64,000 nt of DNA from contig OX621266.1 in NCBI GenBank assembly GCA_951640165.1, positions 5,332,001 through 5,396,000 on the forward strand, read 5' to 3'. The position numbers and the translations under genes were made by a program. Source of the stretch: Pseudoips prasinana (lineage: Eukaryota; Arthropoda; Insecta; Lepidoptera; Nolidae). This document shows, piece after piece, positions 21,045 to 32,264 of this stretch; the first letter of the stretch is position 1; each line of letters opens with the position of its first letter. The notes beneath the pieces were generated by a model. It did no database searches, had not been told where the DNA came from, and worked only from the letters and a program-made list of their open reading frames with translations.

Positions 21045-23580
21045 GGCAAGACTAAGGCAAGAAGTTTATGCGGAATCCGATGTTAATAAATCTTTTAATA
21101 AGTTTCATGATGATTTTACTTTATTCTATGAACTGTGTTTTCCGTACGGTAAAATTAGAATGTCGTCCAATGCAGGAACTCCAAAATGGGTAACTAAAGG
21201 TTTGAAAAAGGGAAGCATTACTAGAAAGAAACTCAGGTTTAATCATTACAAAAATAAAACTAAGGAGACATATACTAAATATAATAATTATAACAAAATA
21301 CTAAAGAAATGCATTGTTTGGTCTAAAAAAGGTATTAATAAAAAAATTATAAACAAGTCTACTAATAAAGGCAAGGCAACATGGGACATTATAAAAGATA
21401 AAACAGATAGCATTTTGACATTGAATAGTATAGAACAGATAAAAAATAATGGACATCTTTACAGTAAACCTATTGACATAGCAACAGAATTTAATGACTT
21501 TTTTATTAATATTAATAATAAAAACCATTCATCCGATATAAATAATTGTAGTAAACGTAAACCAATCACACATATCCAAAACAATACAATTTTTTTAAGA
21601 CCTACTACGGAACAAGAAATCGTAAATATAATTAAATCTTTAAAAAATACAAGCGCAGTAGGGTATGACTCCGTCTCTACTAGTATTCTTAAAACAATTG
21701 CTCATGTACTAGCTCCGGTACTTAACCATATTATTTTGATTTCTTTCACTCAAGGGATATTCCCCGATAAGCTTAAATATTCTATTGTAAAGCCATTACA
21801 TAAAAAGGGCGATCGAAAAGATCCCAACAACTATCGACCGATAACACTTGTGCCAATCTTTTCCAAAATTTTTGAGAAGTTGTTTTACAAAAGGTTGATG
21901 GATTTTCTGAATAAACATGAAGTCATTAGGCAGGAACAACACGGATTTCAGAATAATAAATCAACATCGTTAGCGGCATTTACTCTAATTAAAAATATAA
22001 CCGAGTATATTGACAAAAAAACACCAGTAGTTGTAGTGTTTTTCGACATGAGCAAGGCCTTTGATTGCGTAGATCAAAACATCCTACTAAGTAAATGTGA
22101 AAATTATGGCATTAGAGGAGTAGCACTAAATTGGATTAAAACTTACTTGGAAAATCGGCAGCAATGTGTTGAAATAACAAGCTTAAATGAAAATCTGGAA
22201 TCCACTACGTATCGCTCTACTTATAGAATGAATACTCGTGGCGTGCCTCAAGGGAGCGTACTAGGCCCTCTATTATTCTTAATTTTCATCAATGATTTAC
22301 CCAATACAATAGAGTATCAAAGTGTTTTATTTGCCGATGATATATCAGTCATAGTGCCTGATAATAATACAAGTAGTAATTATTCAAGCCAGATACAACA
22401 CGAATTAAAAATAAACGAAGCCGTTCATTCGGTACTAAAATGGCTTCAATCTAATAGACTCTGTGCAAATATATCAAAGACCAAATTCATTAAATTTCGA
22501 ACTTACAAAGCCAAAGATTACAGTATAAAGATAAAGATTGAAGACACACAATATGTTGATGAAGCAACTACAATAAAATTTTTAGGTATTACACTAGACA
22601 ACTTCTGTAACTGGAAAGCTCATATCCATAATGTTTGCAACAGACTTAATCGCTTCGTTTATGCCCTTAGAAAACTACGTAATGTATCAGATGATAAAAC
22701 CGCTCGCACAGCATATAGTGGATATGTTGAATCAATTCTAAGGTACGGTTTAATAATATGGGGGAATTCTACCGATATAAATAAAGCCTTCATCGTACAA
22801 AAAAAATGCGTTCGAGCTATCTACGGCGCTGGTCCGCTTGACTCTTGCAGGCCCCTATTTAAAAAACATAATATTATGCCCCTAATATGTATTTATATTT
22901 TTGAAGTATCAGTTTTTATTAGGAAACATCTTAACTTTTTTAAGGACAAACGAGAAGACGGTTTTCAAAGGAGCAGAGATCCAACTAAACTTGTTGTCCC
23001 ATATTGTAGAACTGCATTAAATAAGAACAATGTTTATCATATGTGTATTAGAATTTTTAACAAACTGCCAAAGAACATAAGAGAAACTCCCATCAAACAC
23101 TTTAAAGTAAAATTACGCAAATGGCTGGTAGAACATTGTTTTTATTCTTTTTCAGAATACAACACATGGGACGTAAAAATGTAGCTTATAAATTCAATAA
23201 TATTATTCATTATATTTTTGACATTCAAATTTATTAATTTTATAATCCACTTACTACTTAGCTTTACTTCTGTTAGCAATGTAATAATGTATTTTTATGT
23301 AATTTATACCTTCTAGTAATTGTAATCCTAAAGTTGACGATTGTAATAACCATTTAAATTAATATTGTTATATAATGTCTTTAATATAATAGAAATCCAT
23401 TAATTTTGTAATTGAATATTTGATCGTTAGTTTATTGTTTAGTTTAGTTGTCTACTTATTTGTAAAAATTTACATGCCATATATATGGCGAAGCATGTGA
23501 AACCTCAAAATTATTACAACACCTATAATTTGTAAACCATGTTTCATGTGAATAAATGATTTTTATCTTTATCTTTTATC
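21045..23580 (+). mobile_element. 5'-truncated non-LTR retrotransposon (CR1/Jockey-like)
   Basis: The RT frame is already open from about 21054, upstream of its first Met, and stops abruptly matching the element there, so the 5' end including the endonuclease is lost. The 3' UTR runs to 'gaataaatgatttttatc' and a tail of repeated 'tttatc' units ending near 23580, rather than poly(A). This is the usual dead-on-arrival structure of a LINE copied by target-primed reverse transcription. Confidence 0.75.
21160..23184 (+). CDS. LINE reverse transcriptase, N-terminally truncated
   Basis: The 674-residue open frame lacks the endonuclease. The reading frame continues about 35 codons upstream of this Met, so the Met is only the first in the remnant, not the true start. 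RT motifs in order are VVVVFFDMSKAFDCVD, RGVPQGSVLGPLLFLIFIND and the catalytic box FADD at residues 391-394. The remaining ~280 residues are the usual CR1/Jockey-group C-terminal region with LRYGLIIWGNS and IFNKLPKNIR. It is free of stops, so it inserted recently or is drifting slowly, but without the 5' part it cannot be autonomous. The clade assignment (CR1/Jockey group) is by general resemblance. Confidence 0.85.
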   Translation: MSSNAGTPKWVTKGLKKGSITRKKLRFNHYKNKTKETYTKYNNYNKILKKCIVWSKKGINKKIINKSTNKGKATWDIIKDKTDSILTLNSIEQIKNNGHLYSKPIDIATEFNDFFININNKNHSSDINNCSKRKPITHIQNNTIFLRPTTEQEIVNIIKSLKNTSAVGYDSVSTSILKTIAHVLAPVLNHIILISFTQGIFPDKLKYSIVKPLHKKGDRKDPNNYRPITLVPIFSKIFEKLFYKRLMDFLNKHEVIRQEQHGFQNNKSTSLAAFTLIKNITEYIDKKTPVVVVFFDMSKAFDCVDQNILLSKCENYGIRGVALNWIKTYLENRQQCVEITSLNENLESTTYRSTYRMNTRGVPQGSVLGPLLFLIFINDLPNTIEYQSVLFADDISVIVPDNNTSSNYSSQIQHELKINEAVHSVLKWLQSNRLCANISKTKFIKFRTYKAKDYSIKIKIEDTQYVDEATTIKFLGITLDNFCNWKAHIHNVCNRLNRFVYALRKLRNVSDDKTARTAYSGYVESILRYGLIIWGNSTDINKAFIVQKKCVRAIYGAGPLDSCRPLFKKHNIMPLICIYIFEVSVFIRKHLNFFKDKREDGFQRSRDPTKLVVPYCRTALNKNNVYHMCIRIFNKLPKNIRETPIKHFKVKLRKWLVEHCFYSFSEYNTWDVKM

Positions 23581-23586
23581 TTTTAT

Positions 23587-24245
23587 ACTAGCTGTACCCG
23601 CGACATTGTCCGGATATTTTGTAATAACTCCGTAAATGTTATATCAGAATATCTATAATATTTTGGCTCTTGTCGCAAACTATAAAACATTGACATAAAC
23701 CTTACTTAATTCTATACAAACTTTCATCCCCTATACTCTGTTGTTATTTTACTCCCTTGAGAGTAAAACTATTACAAAATTTGAATCTCCTATTTATTTA
23801 TATCGAATCAACAGCCTAAAATATAAGTTTCAAGCTTCTAGCTCTAACTTTTCATCCCCCGTTCGTCCCCTTACAACCCATTTTTCGCATTAAAAAGTAG
23901 CCTATGTCCTTTCTCAGGCTCTCGACTATCTGTGTAGATACCATATTTCATTTAAAACAGACAGAGTTACTTTCGCATTTATAGTATTAGTAAGGATATT
24001 GTTAGAAAGATTTTCTGGCTATTTATAACCGTTTTGCTTTATACTTGCTGTACCCGCGACTTCGTCCGCTCATTTTCTAATGACTCCCTAAATGCTGCAT
24101 CAGATTATCTCTAATATGTTGGCTCTAGTCGCAAACTTATAAAACATTCACATAAACCTTACATATTTTCATAATAACTTGCATCTCCTATTCACTATTG
24201 TTATTTTACACCCTCTTTTGCGCATTTGTAATATTAGTAATTTTT
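23587..24245 (-). mobile_element. Two Helitron-like non-autonomous pieces
   Basis: 'actagctgtacccgcgacat' (23586) and 'cttgctgtacccgcgacttc' (24043) are reversed 3' ends of the common lepidopteran Helitron-like family whose + strand form ends in CTAG before a T. Each is followed by related, diverged text ('aatatgttggctctagtcgc' in the second). Confidence 0.55.
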
Positions 24246-24369
24246 ATTTACAAATGAATTATGTATTATTAATAATTGTTTATACAAATTTTGTTTCAAT
24301 ATATGTAGTTTTTTTTATTATTAACGGTAATGTTCTTGTAAAATAACACGTCTAGACAGATTCTTTGTT

Positions 24370-24505
24370 TTTGGACATGTAGCGTAGTGGTTTAGGTAGT
24401 CACCTCGGTGCCTTCGTGTTACAGCTTGATTCCCGAACGGGACAACTACTCGTGTGACTTATAAATGGTTTTCCTCTGTATGGATGTACTTGGTTTCATG
24501 GGTAT
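24370..24505 (+). repeat. tRNA-derived SINE head
   Basis: 'gtagcgtagtggtttaggta' is box-A-like and 'cttgattcccgaac' is box-B-like with normal tRNA spacing. It is followed by a short unrelated tail. Confidence 0.5.
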
Positions 24506-24514
24506 ACCTTGAAA

Positions 24515-24731
24515 TCACACTAATATTATAAAGGCGAAAGTTTGTGAGTGTACACAGTGAGAGTTTGAGAGTGTAGTGTGATTTCAAGGTATGTTTGTTA
24601 CTTCTTCACGTCTAAACGGCTGGAGCGATTTTAATAAAATTTGGTATGTAGTTAGCTGACACCCTGGATTAACGCATAGGTTATAATTTATAAAGTTTAA
24701 CACGGGTATAACCACGGAGGACAGCAGCTAG
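24515..24731 (+). mobile_element. Helitron-like non-autonomous element
   Basis: It begins with TC after an A and ends with CTAG before a T, the known Helitron insertion signature. It contains 'taatattataaaggcgaaag', 'tggagcgattttaataaaat' and 'acaccctggattaacgcata', phrases of a very common lepidopteran family. There is no coding capacity. Confidence 0.65.
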
Positions 24732-24741
24732 TCATAAATAA

Positions 24742-25020
24742 TAATGTCCTCCTAATCGAATTCCGGCCACAGCTACCCGTTTATGCAGACTAGCCATATT
24801 ATAACACAAGGGCACTTTCGATCTCTATCACTCCGATCCGATGGGATGAGAAGTGACACGGCCGGAAAGAGATCAAGGCACGGGGATATAATTTCGTAAA
24901 ATCCCTGATTTCGAGTTGATACTGAGAATTTGTACAGAAAAATCCCAACAAAAAAATTGCGGAAACTTTTTGGTCCGACCCGAGATCCGAACCCGGGACC
25001 TAATCGCTGCGGTTGAAATC
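24742..25020 (-). repeat. tRNA-derived SINE, second family
   Basis: Read on the - strand: a tRNA-like head with 'gggttcggatctcgggtcgg', then 'ttttggg', and a tail with 'ggccggaattcgattaggag' and 'gacattatta'. It is the same family as the + strand copy at 26272-26650. Confidence 0.65.
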
Positions 25021-25046
25021 AGTCCTTGTATACTCTATCACCGTTA

Positions 25047-25164
25047 TTTAAAAAGAAGTCTAAAGTTAAACTACGGTTGATCCTCGGTTTAGTCGAAAAC
25101 CATCCAATGAGATTGCTTGCTCCATAGTTAAACTGCAGTTTAACTTTAGACTTCGTTTTTAAAT
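25047..25164. mobile_element. Palindromic MITE-like element
   Basis: The left arm 'aaaagaagtctaaagttaaa' and the right arm 'tttaactttagacttcgttt' are near-perfect complements around a ~60-bp centre. Total length is about 118 bp with no coding capacity. No target duplication could be fixed. Confidence 0.6.
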
Positions 25165-25494
25165 TAGGGTGTATGTAACTCGGTACATCTACAAAGACCT
25201 TTAGTAACCTTAATCGGCCTACATTCCCTTAAGCGTAGGCAGAAGTAGGCACAAGTAGTCACCCACTGTCGGCCGTTACGTAAAGTGGTGATTACGTAAA
25301 ACCCCGGTCGACCCTTCCACCTACGCTGCGCCAGACGCCTACTCAATGCCAAGTTGTACTGAACTGGATGCAGCGAAATCATTGATTGACTTGGTCGCTC
25401 ATGGCCATTACCAGCTGTCGACATAGTAATAATAAGTTACACGCAGAAGGCGGTTTTGCTGGCGAATGCCTGGATTGTGCGGAAATTTCTCTCT

Positions 25495-25563
25495 CTGTAT
25501 ATGTACATGTATATATATATAATTGTATGTACATATACAGAAATATGTACATATATAATTGTA
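25495..25563. repeat. (at)/(tgtacata) microsatellite
   Basis: Alternating 'atgtacatgtatatatatat' and similar runs. Confidence 0.7.
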
Positions 25564-25699
25564 CTACCTGACCCGGAGAACTTCGTTGAGCTAACTAAAC
25601 TAAAAAATTGAAGAATTGTCTCAATTTTTTAGTTTCTTTTATACCTACTTAATTTCATTTTATTTTACTTATTCCAAATTAAGTTATATTTTTACTGAC

Positions 25700-26070
25700 A
25701 ATAGCTGTACCCGCGCTTCGTACGCGTGTTAATTAGTTTTTTTTCTAACATAAACGGAGCCTAAGTTACTTATTATATCAGCTACCTGCCAATAAAAGTC
25801 CCGTCCAAATAGTTTCAGCCATTTCAGAGATTAACCGGAACAAACAGACATACAGAATATCATCACCTCATCTCATTCCGTGGGGGACGTAGAAATCGTC
25901 CGAGGGAATACCTACCAGAGAACGGGCAGCAGCGTTTTTCTGTGAATTATGACCATCAAACTGCCATCCCGTCTGCCAAGCGTGGCGATTACGGTATATC
26001 CGCCCATATTTTGGGGGGGCTTTTGTCCAGCAGTGGAAGTACTTAGGCTGACATGATGATGATGATGTTT
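25700..26070. repeat. Helitron-like end followed by a LINE-tail repeat
   Basis: 'aatagctgtacccgcgcttc' (25702) is a reversed Helitron-like 3' end. 'cgtccgagggaatacctacc' to 'ggctgacatgatgatgatga' (25890-26065) is the LINE-tail-like repeat also seen at 8395 and 62610. Confidence 0.5.
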
Positions 26071-26084
26071 GTATTTAGAAATAT

Positions 26085-26165
26085 ATGAGTATGTTTATCA
26101 GATGTCTGATTGCCATGGTACAGGCTCCCCTAGTTTGGGATCAGATGGCCGCATGTTCGTTCTTC
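26085..26165 (+). repeat. tRNA-derived SINE, 3' half
   Basis: 'gtatgtttatcagatgtctg' then 'ctagtttgggatcagatggc'. It is 5' truncated. Confidence 0.6.
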
Positions 26166-26271
26166 CAAGATTTTATTTCAACCCGATTATTAGCGTAACA
26201 TGACCTCCGTAGCATGGAGAGGTTCAAGAATTAAATCACTTTTGCGGGCATCCATCTATGTACTGATCTAG

Positions 26272-26650
26272 CCTCGTTGGTCTAGCGGTAGCGTGTTCAA
26301 CCGCAGATAATGAGGTCCTGGGTTCAAATCCCGGGTCGGGCCAAAAAGTGATTTTGGGATTTTTCCGTAAAAAGCAACTTCTTAGTATCAGCCCGAAGTC
26401 TGGAGGTTGGCGGTATTACAATCCCGTGCCTCGGAGAGCACGTAAAGCCGTCGGTCATGTACCCGACCGACCCGATCTTTGCGGTCGTGTCGCTAAGCGT
26501 CCCATCGGATCATTAGAGTGAAGGAATAGAAAGTGCCCCTATGTTTGCGCACACACTTGTGCACTATAATATGGCCTGCGCAATTGGCTAGACTCCATTG
26601 AGGCTGGCCACCGTGGCCGAAATTCGGTCGGGAGGACATTATTATTATGT
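26272..26650 (+). repeat. Full-length tRNA-derived SINE, second family
   Basis: The head is a clear tRNA derivative: box A 'tggtctagcggtagcgtg' and box B 'gggttcaaatcccgg', ending 'gtcgggcca'. The body contains 'ttttgggatttttccgtaaa' and 'gcgtcccatcggatcattag'; the end is 'accgtggccgaaattcggtc' then 'aggacattattatta'. Pol III transcription from the internal boxes is the known mode for such SINEs. I do not call it a tRNA gene because the acceptor stem does not pair well and the SINE body follows. Confidence 0.75.
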
Positions 26651-26945
26651 ACTGATCGTGAGACCACCGATTACAGGCATAGCATTTGGCCATGTACTCA
26701 TTACTTAATGATTTAGTTGCTTTCAGTTCAGTACAGCGGCTTGGCATTACGTGGGCGTCTTTTGACACTTAAATAATCAGTCATTTTGTAATAGGGTACA
26801 AAATGGCTTTTACAATAATTCTCTGATATCGTTAAGAAGTTTGTTATTGAATGTTATGTTGAATATGACTACGTTGTTTGCCCATTAAAAGAGTCATTTA
26901 TTTTGTGGGACGGGTAGTATGTAACACAAGATTTTTCAACACAAG
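26651..26945. other. Stretch without a recognised gene
   Basis: AT-rich flank of the Gypsy element. No convincing frame. Confidence 0.35.
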
Positions 26946-26949
26946 CCTG

Positions 26950-27390
26950 TGTAGAAATAAGTGGCAGTGCACTTACTCCTAACTTGCACGGGAATAGAAC
27001 CCGTACCGTGCGTGTTATAGTGATATCCAAAGCGTGCGATAGCAGGTGATAGTGTGTATATAGGTATATAAAAGAAGGATGAAGGCGAAGAATGAAGAGT
27101 ATTATTACAGATTTAAATTAAAGATTTACTATTAATTTACACCAGCAATAATAATGACAAGTATAGAAAACAAGTAGTTCACAGCGCGCGAGCTCGAAGC
27201 AGTGTGTGGCGGTCGTCGGGCCGTTGCTATGCGCGTCGACCGGTTCCCTCGATCTCTGCGCCGGCGCGGCACGTGTAAGGGCGGACTTTGGACTTGTTTG
27301 TCCAATGCAGTTGCGGTGTGGTCGCACATCGTTGAGCGGAGCGATTCCGCTCGAACTTTCAGGTGGGGTCCGAGTATTTGGACCGCCACA
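26950..27390 (-). repeat. Element A 3' LTR
   Basis: 441 bp, TG...CA, ending 'ttggaccgccaca' on the + strand. It matches 31824-32264. The small open frames inside both LTRs are identical and not believed to be genes. The polypurine tract lies just inside (27391-27402, 'tattccccccgg' on the + strand). Confidence 0.9.
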
Positions 27391-27413
27391 TATTCCCCCC
27401 GGCCAGACCGTGA

Positions 27414-30400
27414 CTACGGTCGATAAAAATCGGGGAATCTTACTCGACGTCCGCTCCTTGTCTTCCTCTCCACATCGGTCGCGGCAGGAGTGCTCGAACT
27501 GGTAGCAGTGGTAGTGGTGGGCGTAATGGTTTCATTTTCTTCCCGCATCACATAGGCAGGTTTGAGGCGGTCGACAGAGACATTATTGTGTTTTCCCTGA
27601 ATGTCGATGGTGAAGTATTTGGGGTGCCTCTGTATCACCTTGTAGGGACCAGCGTACGGTGGTTCTAACGAGCTTCTAACATGGTCACGTCGCAGAAAGA
27701 CGTGAGAGGATGTGTGAAGATCTCGGGGCACGTAGAAAGGTGTTGTATTAGAATGCCAAGTAGTGGGTCGGGGAACAAGTTTGGCCATGTGCTGCCGTAG
27801 CCGTTGAGCGTACTCAGTGACGTCAGCTGCAGAGTAGTCCTCTCTCGGTGACAGGAACTGACCAGGAAGATGAAGTGCTTCCCCGTAAACGAGTTCGGCT
27901 GGCGTAGCTTGGACGTCCTCTTTCCAAGAGTTACGCATGCCGAGTAGTACCAGTGGCAGTGATTCGGTCCACTGGGAAGAGTCATGGCACATGATTGCCG
28001 ACTTCAGCTGACGATAAAGTCGCTCCACGATGCCGTTCGCTGCGGGGTGATAGGCGGTGGTACGCAGGTGTTGAGCACCTACCAAGGCGGTAAGTGAGTT
28101 GAAGAGGTGGCTCTCAAACTGGCGACCACGGTCGGTAGTCACCCGTGCTGGACAGCCGAACCTGGCTATCCAACCAGACACCAGCGCGGCTGCGCAGGTC
28201 TCCGCCGTGATGTCCTTCAAGGGGTACACCTCAGGCCATCGAGTGTACCTATCGATGACGGTGAGGCAATACCTGTAATCGTTAGAAATCGTTAAGGGAC
28301 CGACGATGTCCAGATGGATGTGGGAAAAGCGAGAGGAAGGAGTAATGAAAGGGGAAAGTGGAGATTTGGTGTGGCGCGCTACTTTGCACGCCTGACAATT
28401 TAAACATTGCCTTGCCCACTCTCTACAATCTTTGCGAATCCCTGGCCACACAAAGTTTTGCGTAACCAGTCGCACTGTAGCTGCTTTTCCCGGATGGTGA
28501 AGATTGTGAAGTGAGCTAAAAACTTGCTTGCGTAGTGTCGGCGTAACGTATGGACGGGGAATTTGCATCGAGGTATCGCAGTAAACTGGTAAGTAATTGC
28601 TGCAGGCTGTTGCTATTCTCTCCAATTTAAGTGACGAGCCATGAAGTAGTAGGTCCTGCAGTTCTGGATCCTCGTCCTGAAGCTTTGCAAGATCTTCGAA
28701 ATCTATGCCACGAACAGATATTCCGTCCACACGCGACAATGCATCTGCAACAACGTTCTCACATCCGGGTAGATACCTTATATCCGTTGTAAACTGCCCG
28801 ATGAAGTCGAAGTATCGGTACTGCCTCGGCGAACAACTCTCTCTATTGGTCTTAAATGCGAAGGCAAGTGGTTTGTGGTCCGTGAACACGGTGAACGCTC
28901 TAGCCTCAACCATGTGCCGGAAGTATTTGATTGCCTCGTATACAGCTAGCAGTTCTCGGTCATACGGGCTGTACTTCCTCTGGGCACCACTGATCTTGCA
29001 AGAGTAGAAGGCTAGAGGTTGCCAGTTCTCACCTTTGCGCTGCTGTAGAACGGCTCCAATTGCAGCCTCAGAAGCGTCGGTCATTATGGCGAGTTCAGCT
29101 GTTGCGTCTGGATGAGCCAAGAGAGTTGCCCTCGACAGAGACGACTTGCAATCTTCGAACACCTTCAGTAGTTCGGAAGTCATGTTCACTGGGTGTGAAC
29201 CTTTCACCTTCGGGCCAGCAAGGAGAGCATTAAGAGGCGCTTGAAGTTGAGCTGCGTTCGGGACAAATCGGCGATAAAAATTTACCATTCCCAAGAATCG
29301 TCGCAACTCTTTTATGGTCTTGGGGACGGGGAACTGCTGGATCGCATGCACCTTTGTTTCCAGTGGCTTCGTACCTTGGGCTGTGACACGGTATCCTAAA
29401 AAGACGACTTCTTCCTGACCGATGTTGCACTTTGCTGTGTTGATAACGATACCGTACTTCGTCAGGCGGTCGAACAGTACTCGTAAGTGAGTCTTATGCT
29501 CTTTGGGAGACGTGGAAAATACAATTATGTCGTCAATATAGCCGTAGCAGAAGTCTAAGCCCAGGAGTACCTCGTCTATGAACCGCTGGAAGGTCTGTGC
29601 TGCATTCCTCAAACCATAACTCATAAAACTAAATTCGTACATACCAAAGGGAGTAGTGATAGCGGTCTTTGGTATGTCGTCCGGGTTTATCGCTATCTGA
29701 TTATATGCCTTGACGAGGTCGATTGTGGAGAAAACGGTACAGCCTGCAAGCTGGTGGGAGAAGTCCTGAATGTGGCGAATGGGATACCTGTCTGGTATTG
29801 TACGGGCGTTCAACGCTCTATAGTCACCACATGGTCTCCATCCGTCGTCCTTCTTCTTCACCAGGTGCAGTGGGGCGGACCAAGCACTCTCCGATGGCCG
29901 TGCTACTCCACTCGCGAGCATATCCTCGAATTCTTTTTTAGCTGCCTGCAGTCGAGCAGGGTCGAGGCGTCGAGGCTTGCATGCCACAGGTGGTCCCGGT
30001 GTCGTCCTGATGTAGTGCACCGTACTGTGCTTGCCTGGTAGCTGTCTGCCTGGTGGTCGGGTAATCTCTGGGTACTCACGTAAGATGTGATGATAGTCAG
30101 TGTCACCTACCACAGCCTTTATAGACGCGATGTCCAAGGAATTGCAGTTTGTAGCCGGAACTGATAAGGACGTGACACTATCGAGCAGTCGTTGGTTCCT
30201 GCAGTCTACCAGCAGGTTGTAGTAACCGAGGAAGTCTACACCGATGATAGCTCTCGATACGTCCGCTATCGTGAAAGTCCAGCTGTAGTTCCTTCTGAGA
30301 CCTAGATTGAGCGTGAGGCGTAAGGGACCATACGTGTGAATTACCGTATTGTTGGCAGCTACCAGATGGTACCTTGATCGTAAGCAGGTCGTCTTAACAG

Positions 30401-30566
30401 CAGACCGGGGAAAAACGCACAAGTCAGAGCCAGTGTCCACGAGGAACTGCATTTTTGATATCCGGTCTGTGATGAATAGACGGCCTGAAGACACGGGACA
30501 GTCGTTGGCCGCTACTTGCGACTGCCCTGGAAGTTTTCCGCTGGAAAACTGCACGGTTTTCTGCAT
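27414..30566 (-). CDS. pol: Element A pol polyprotein (PR-RT-RH-IN)
   Basis: A 1,050-residue open frame that makes the enzymes for replicating element A. Order: aspartic protease with DTGS at 44-47; reverse transcriptase with [18 protein letters not shown]-like [11 protein letters not shown] and YIDD at 343-346; RNase H with [12 protein letters not shown] and FTDHKPL; integrase with an HHCC zinc finger (HNLHHPGK then CLNCQACK) and a D,D-35-E core ([23 protein letters not shown]). The Met overlaps the end of gag by about 55 bp in the -1 frame, so a -1 frameshift or reinitiation is likely. No stops or missing catalytic residues were seen. There is no envelope gene. Confidence 0.93.
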   Translation of the reverse strand: MQKTVQFSSGKLPGQSQVAANDCPVSSGRLFITDRISKMQFLVDTGSDLCVFPRSAVKTTCLRSRYHLVAANNTVIHTYGPLRLTLNLGLRRNYSWTFTIADVSRAIIGVDFLGYYNLLVDCRNQRLLDSVTSLSVPATNCNSLDIASIKAVVGDTDYHHILREYPEITRPPGRQLPGKHSTVHYIRTTPGPPVACKPRRLDPARLQAAKKEFEDMLASGVARPSESAWSAPLHLVKKKDDGWRPCGDYRALNARTIPDRYPIRHIQDFSHQLAGCTVFSTIDLVKAYNQIAINPDDIPKTAITTPFGMYEFSFMSYGLRNAAQTFQRFIDEVLLGLDFCYGYIDDIIVFSTSPKEHKTHLRVLFDRLTKYGIVINTAKCNIGQEEVVFLGYRVTAQGTKPLETKVHAIQQFPVPKTIKELRRFLGMVNFYRRFVPNAAQLQAPLNALLAGPKVKGSHPVNMTSELLKVFEDCKSSLSRATLLAHPDATAELAIMTDASEAAIGAVLQQRKGENWQPLAFYSCKISGAQRKYSPYDRELLAVYEAIKYFRHMVEARAFTVFTDHKPLAFAFKTNRESCSPRQYRYFDFIGQFTTDIRYLPGCENVVADALSRVDGISVRGIDFEDLAKLQDEDPELQDLLLHGSSLKLERIATACSNYLPVYCDTSMQIPRPYVTPTLRKQVFSSLHNLHHPGKAATVRLVTQNFVWPGIRKDCREWARQCLNCQACKVARHTKSPLSPFITPSSRFSHIHLDIVGPLTISNDYRYCLTVIDRYTRWPEVYPLKDITAETCAAALVSGWIARFGCPARVTTDRGRQFESHLFNSLTALVGAQHLRTTAYHPAANGIVERLYRQLKSAIMCHDSSQWTESLPLVLLGMRNSWKEDVQATPAELVYGEALHLPGQFLSPREDYSAADVTEYAQRLRQHMAKLVPRPTTWHSNTTPFYVPRDLHTSSHVFLRRDHVRSSLEPPYAGPYKVIQRHPKYFTIDIQGKHNNVSVDRLKPAYVMREENETITPTTTTATSSSTPAATDVERKTRSGRRVRFPDFYRP

Positions 30567-31345
30567 TTTTGAGCCTGGTCTCCATACGTGTAGTGGTAAA
30601 AACAGTGCGGGTGGTTCGGGGGTGGCTGCTTGGGTCTAGACCTAGATCGATTAAAGTGTTGTCGATTACCACGTGGTCGTGAGCGTGAGCGAGGCCTTTC
30701 TCTGTTGTTCATTTGGGCCGTAAGCAAGGCTACTTGCCTCGTCAGCTCACTCACTTGCGCCGCAAGGTCAGTGGAAGTAGAGGTGCTCGCAACCTGCGGT
30801 GTCATTGGCGCGATCTCGTGGACTCGGTCTGCAATTTCGGCTAGCTTTTCCACCTCCAATTCTGCAATTTGAGAAGCAATTACAGTCTGAATATTTTGTG
30901 GCAACCGACTGGTCCAGATGCTTTTCACAAAAGCTGACGCGCTTGAAGGACCGGCTAAATTTTGTAAGTGCCTTAAAAATTGTGACGGCCTCCGATCACC
31001 AAGTTCTTCGTGAAGCAGCAGCTGCTGTATTCGTTTCTCCTGAGACGCGGACAACCTACTGGTGAGCTCGGTTTTAAGTTTCTCAAATTTGTTTTTGTCA
31101 GGAGGATTGGTTATAATATCCTTAACTTGCAAGGCATATTTAGTCTCCAAATGCGTAGAAGCATAATAAAATTTCGTCGTATCGCTTGTAACTCTAGATA
31201 AAATAAATTGGCCTTCAAGCTGCGCAAACCATAATGCCGGTTCCTCCGGACAAAATGGCGGACAGCGCAATGGCATTCCGACTCCCGACACCTCTCTTGA
31301 GATGGCGGAAGCGTCCTTCAAATCAACGTCTTCGGAATACGACAT
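30512..31345 (-). CDS. gag: Element A gag
   Basis: A 277-residue structural protein expected to coat the element's RNA in cytoplasmic particles. The N-terminal half has [19 protein letters not shown], conserved in the gag of element B at 35399. The C-terminal part is Arg/Ser-rich ([20 protein letters not shown]), followed by the zinc motif [18 protein letters not shown], i.e. C-x2-H-x9-C-x3-C, the form known for the CsRn1 clade rather than the usual CCHC knuckle. The start is the first Met after a ~480-bp leader. It overlaps pol at its 3' end. Confidence 0.9.
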   Translation of the reverse strand: MSYSEDVDLKDASAISREVSGVGMPLRCPPFCPEEPALWFAQLEGQFILSRVTSDTTKFYYASTHLETKYALQVKDIITNPPDKNKFEKLKTELTSRLSASQEKRIQQLLLHEELGDRRPSQFLRHLQNLAGPSSASAFVKSIWTSRLPQNIQTVIASQIAELEVEKLAEIADRVHEIAPMTPQVASTSTSTDLAAQVSELTRQVALLTAQMNNRERPRSRSRPRGNRQHFNRSRSRPKQPPPNHPHCFYHYTYGDQAQKCRKPCSFPAENFQGSRK

Positions 31346-31560
31346 ATTAAAATAAATTCAAAATCGCTCACCGCTTATGAGTAGCCAAACCCTTATGTCC
31401 GTGTCAGAATATCTATGACGTCTGTGTCGCACTTCTAAGCACGTTGTCTTCTGAATAAACTGACACTCCAGCACGCCGAACACCTGGGTGCACCGAAACC
31501 TGGATACACCACACTCCGGGATACTCTGGATCGTCTGGGATTCTTGAGGAACGCGGGCGT
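31346..31560 (-). other. Element A leader, unique part
   Basis: Untranslated region between the tandem array and gag. No frame or structure recognised. Confidence 0.6.
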
Positions 31561-31806
31561 CACGTCGCGTCGGATGATCACGTCGCGTCGGCAGATCACG
31601 TCGCGTCGGATGATCACGTCGCGTCGGCAGATCACGTCGCGTCGAAAGATTACGTCGAAATATCACGTCGGTATATCACGTCGGTATATCACGTCGGTAT
31701 ATCACGTCGGTAGATCACGTCGGTAGATCACGTCGGTAGATCACGTCGGAATATCACGTCAGTAGATCACGTCGGTAGATCACGTCGGTAGATCACGTCG
31801 GTAGAT
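31561..31806. repeat. Tandem array derived from the primer-binding site
   Basis: Five 18-bp units of the form 'cacgtcgcgtcggnngat' (31561-31650) are followed by twelve 13-bp units of the form 'cacgtcggtagat' (31651-31806, with single-base variants at 31651, 31742 and 31755). The last unit runs without a break into the primer site (31805-31822), which itself starts 'atcacgtcgg'. Each unit therefore repeats the inner half of the tRNA-Trp complement. The array also yields Arg-Arg-Asp repeat frames that are not genes. Confidence 0.9.
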
Positions 31807-31822
31807 CACGTCGGGGTCACCA
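31805..31822 (-). promoter_or_regulatory. Element A primer-binding site (tRNA-Trp)
   Basis: On the - strand the sequence 2 bp inside the 5' LTR is TGGTGACCCCGACGTGAT. This matches the complement of the 3' end of animal tRNA-Trp (CCA included) over 18 nt, from my knowledge of the Drosophila tRNA. It primes minus-strand DNA synthesis. Confidence 0.85.
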
Positions 31823-31823
31823 A

Positions 31824-32264
31824 TGTAGAAATAAGTGGCAGTGCACTTACTCCTAACTTGCACGGGAATAGAACCCGTACCGTGCGTGTTATAGTGATAT
31901 CCAAAGCGTGCGATAGCAGGTGATAGTGTGTATATAGGTATATAAAAGAAGGATGAAGGCGAAGAATGAAGAGTATTATTACAGATTTAAATTAAAGATT
32001 TACTATTAATTTACACCAGCAATAATAATGACAAGTATAGAAAACAAGTAGTTCACAGCGCGCGAGCTCGAAGCAGTGTGTGGCGGTCGTCGGGCCGTTG
32101 CTATGCGCGTCGACCGGTTCCCTCGATCTCTGCGCCGGCGCGGCACGTGTAAGGGCGGACTTTGGACTTGTTTGTCCAATGCAGTTGCGGTGTGGTCGCA
32201 CATCGTTGAGCGGAGCGATTCCGCTCGAACTTTCAGGTGGGGTCCGAGTATTTGGACCGCCACA
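31824..32264 (-). repeat. Element A 5' LTR
   Basis: 441 bp, same sequence as 26950-27390. In element sense a TATA-like 'cttttatatacc' lies mid-LTR and is the likely core promoter. Confidence 0.9.

Noticed and set aside
26272..26345. Possible tRNA gene
   Set aside because: Box A and box B are good, but the acceptor stem pairs poorly and a SINE body follows directly.
26950..27505. Repeated 69-, 85- and 74-residue frames in element A LTRs
   Set aside because: Open by chance in GC-rich LTR sequence and present in both LTRs.
31358..31726. Arg-rich frames with RRDLPTRRD-type repeats on both strands
   Set aside because: They are translations of the primer-site-derived tandem DNA array, have no start context of note and overlap the Gypsy leader.
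31561..31806. CRISPR array
   Set aside because: Units are 13 or 18 bp with no spacers, and the context is a eukaryotic LTR retrotransposon.
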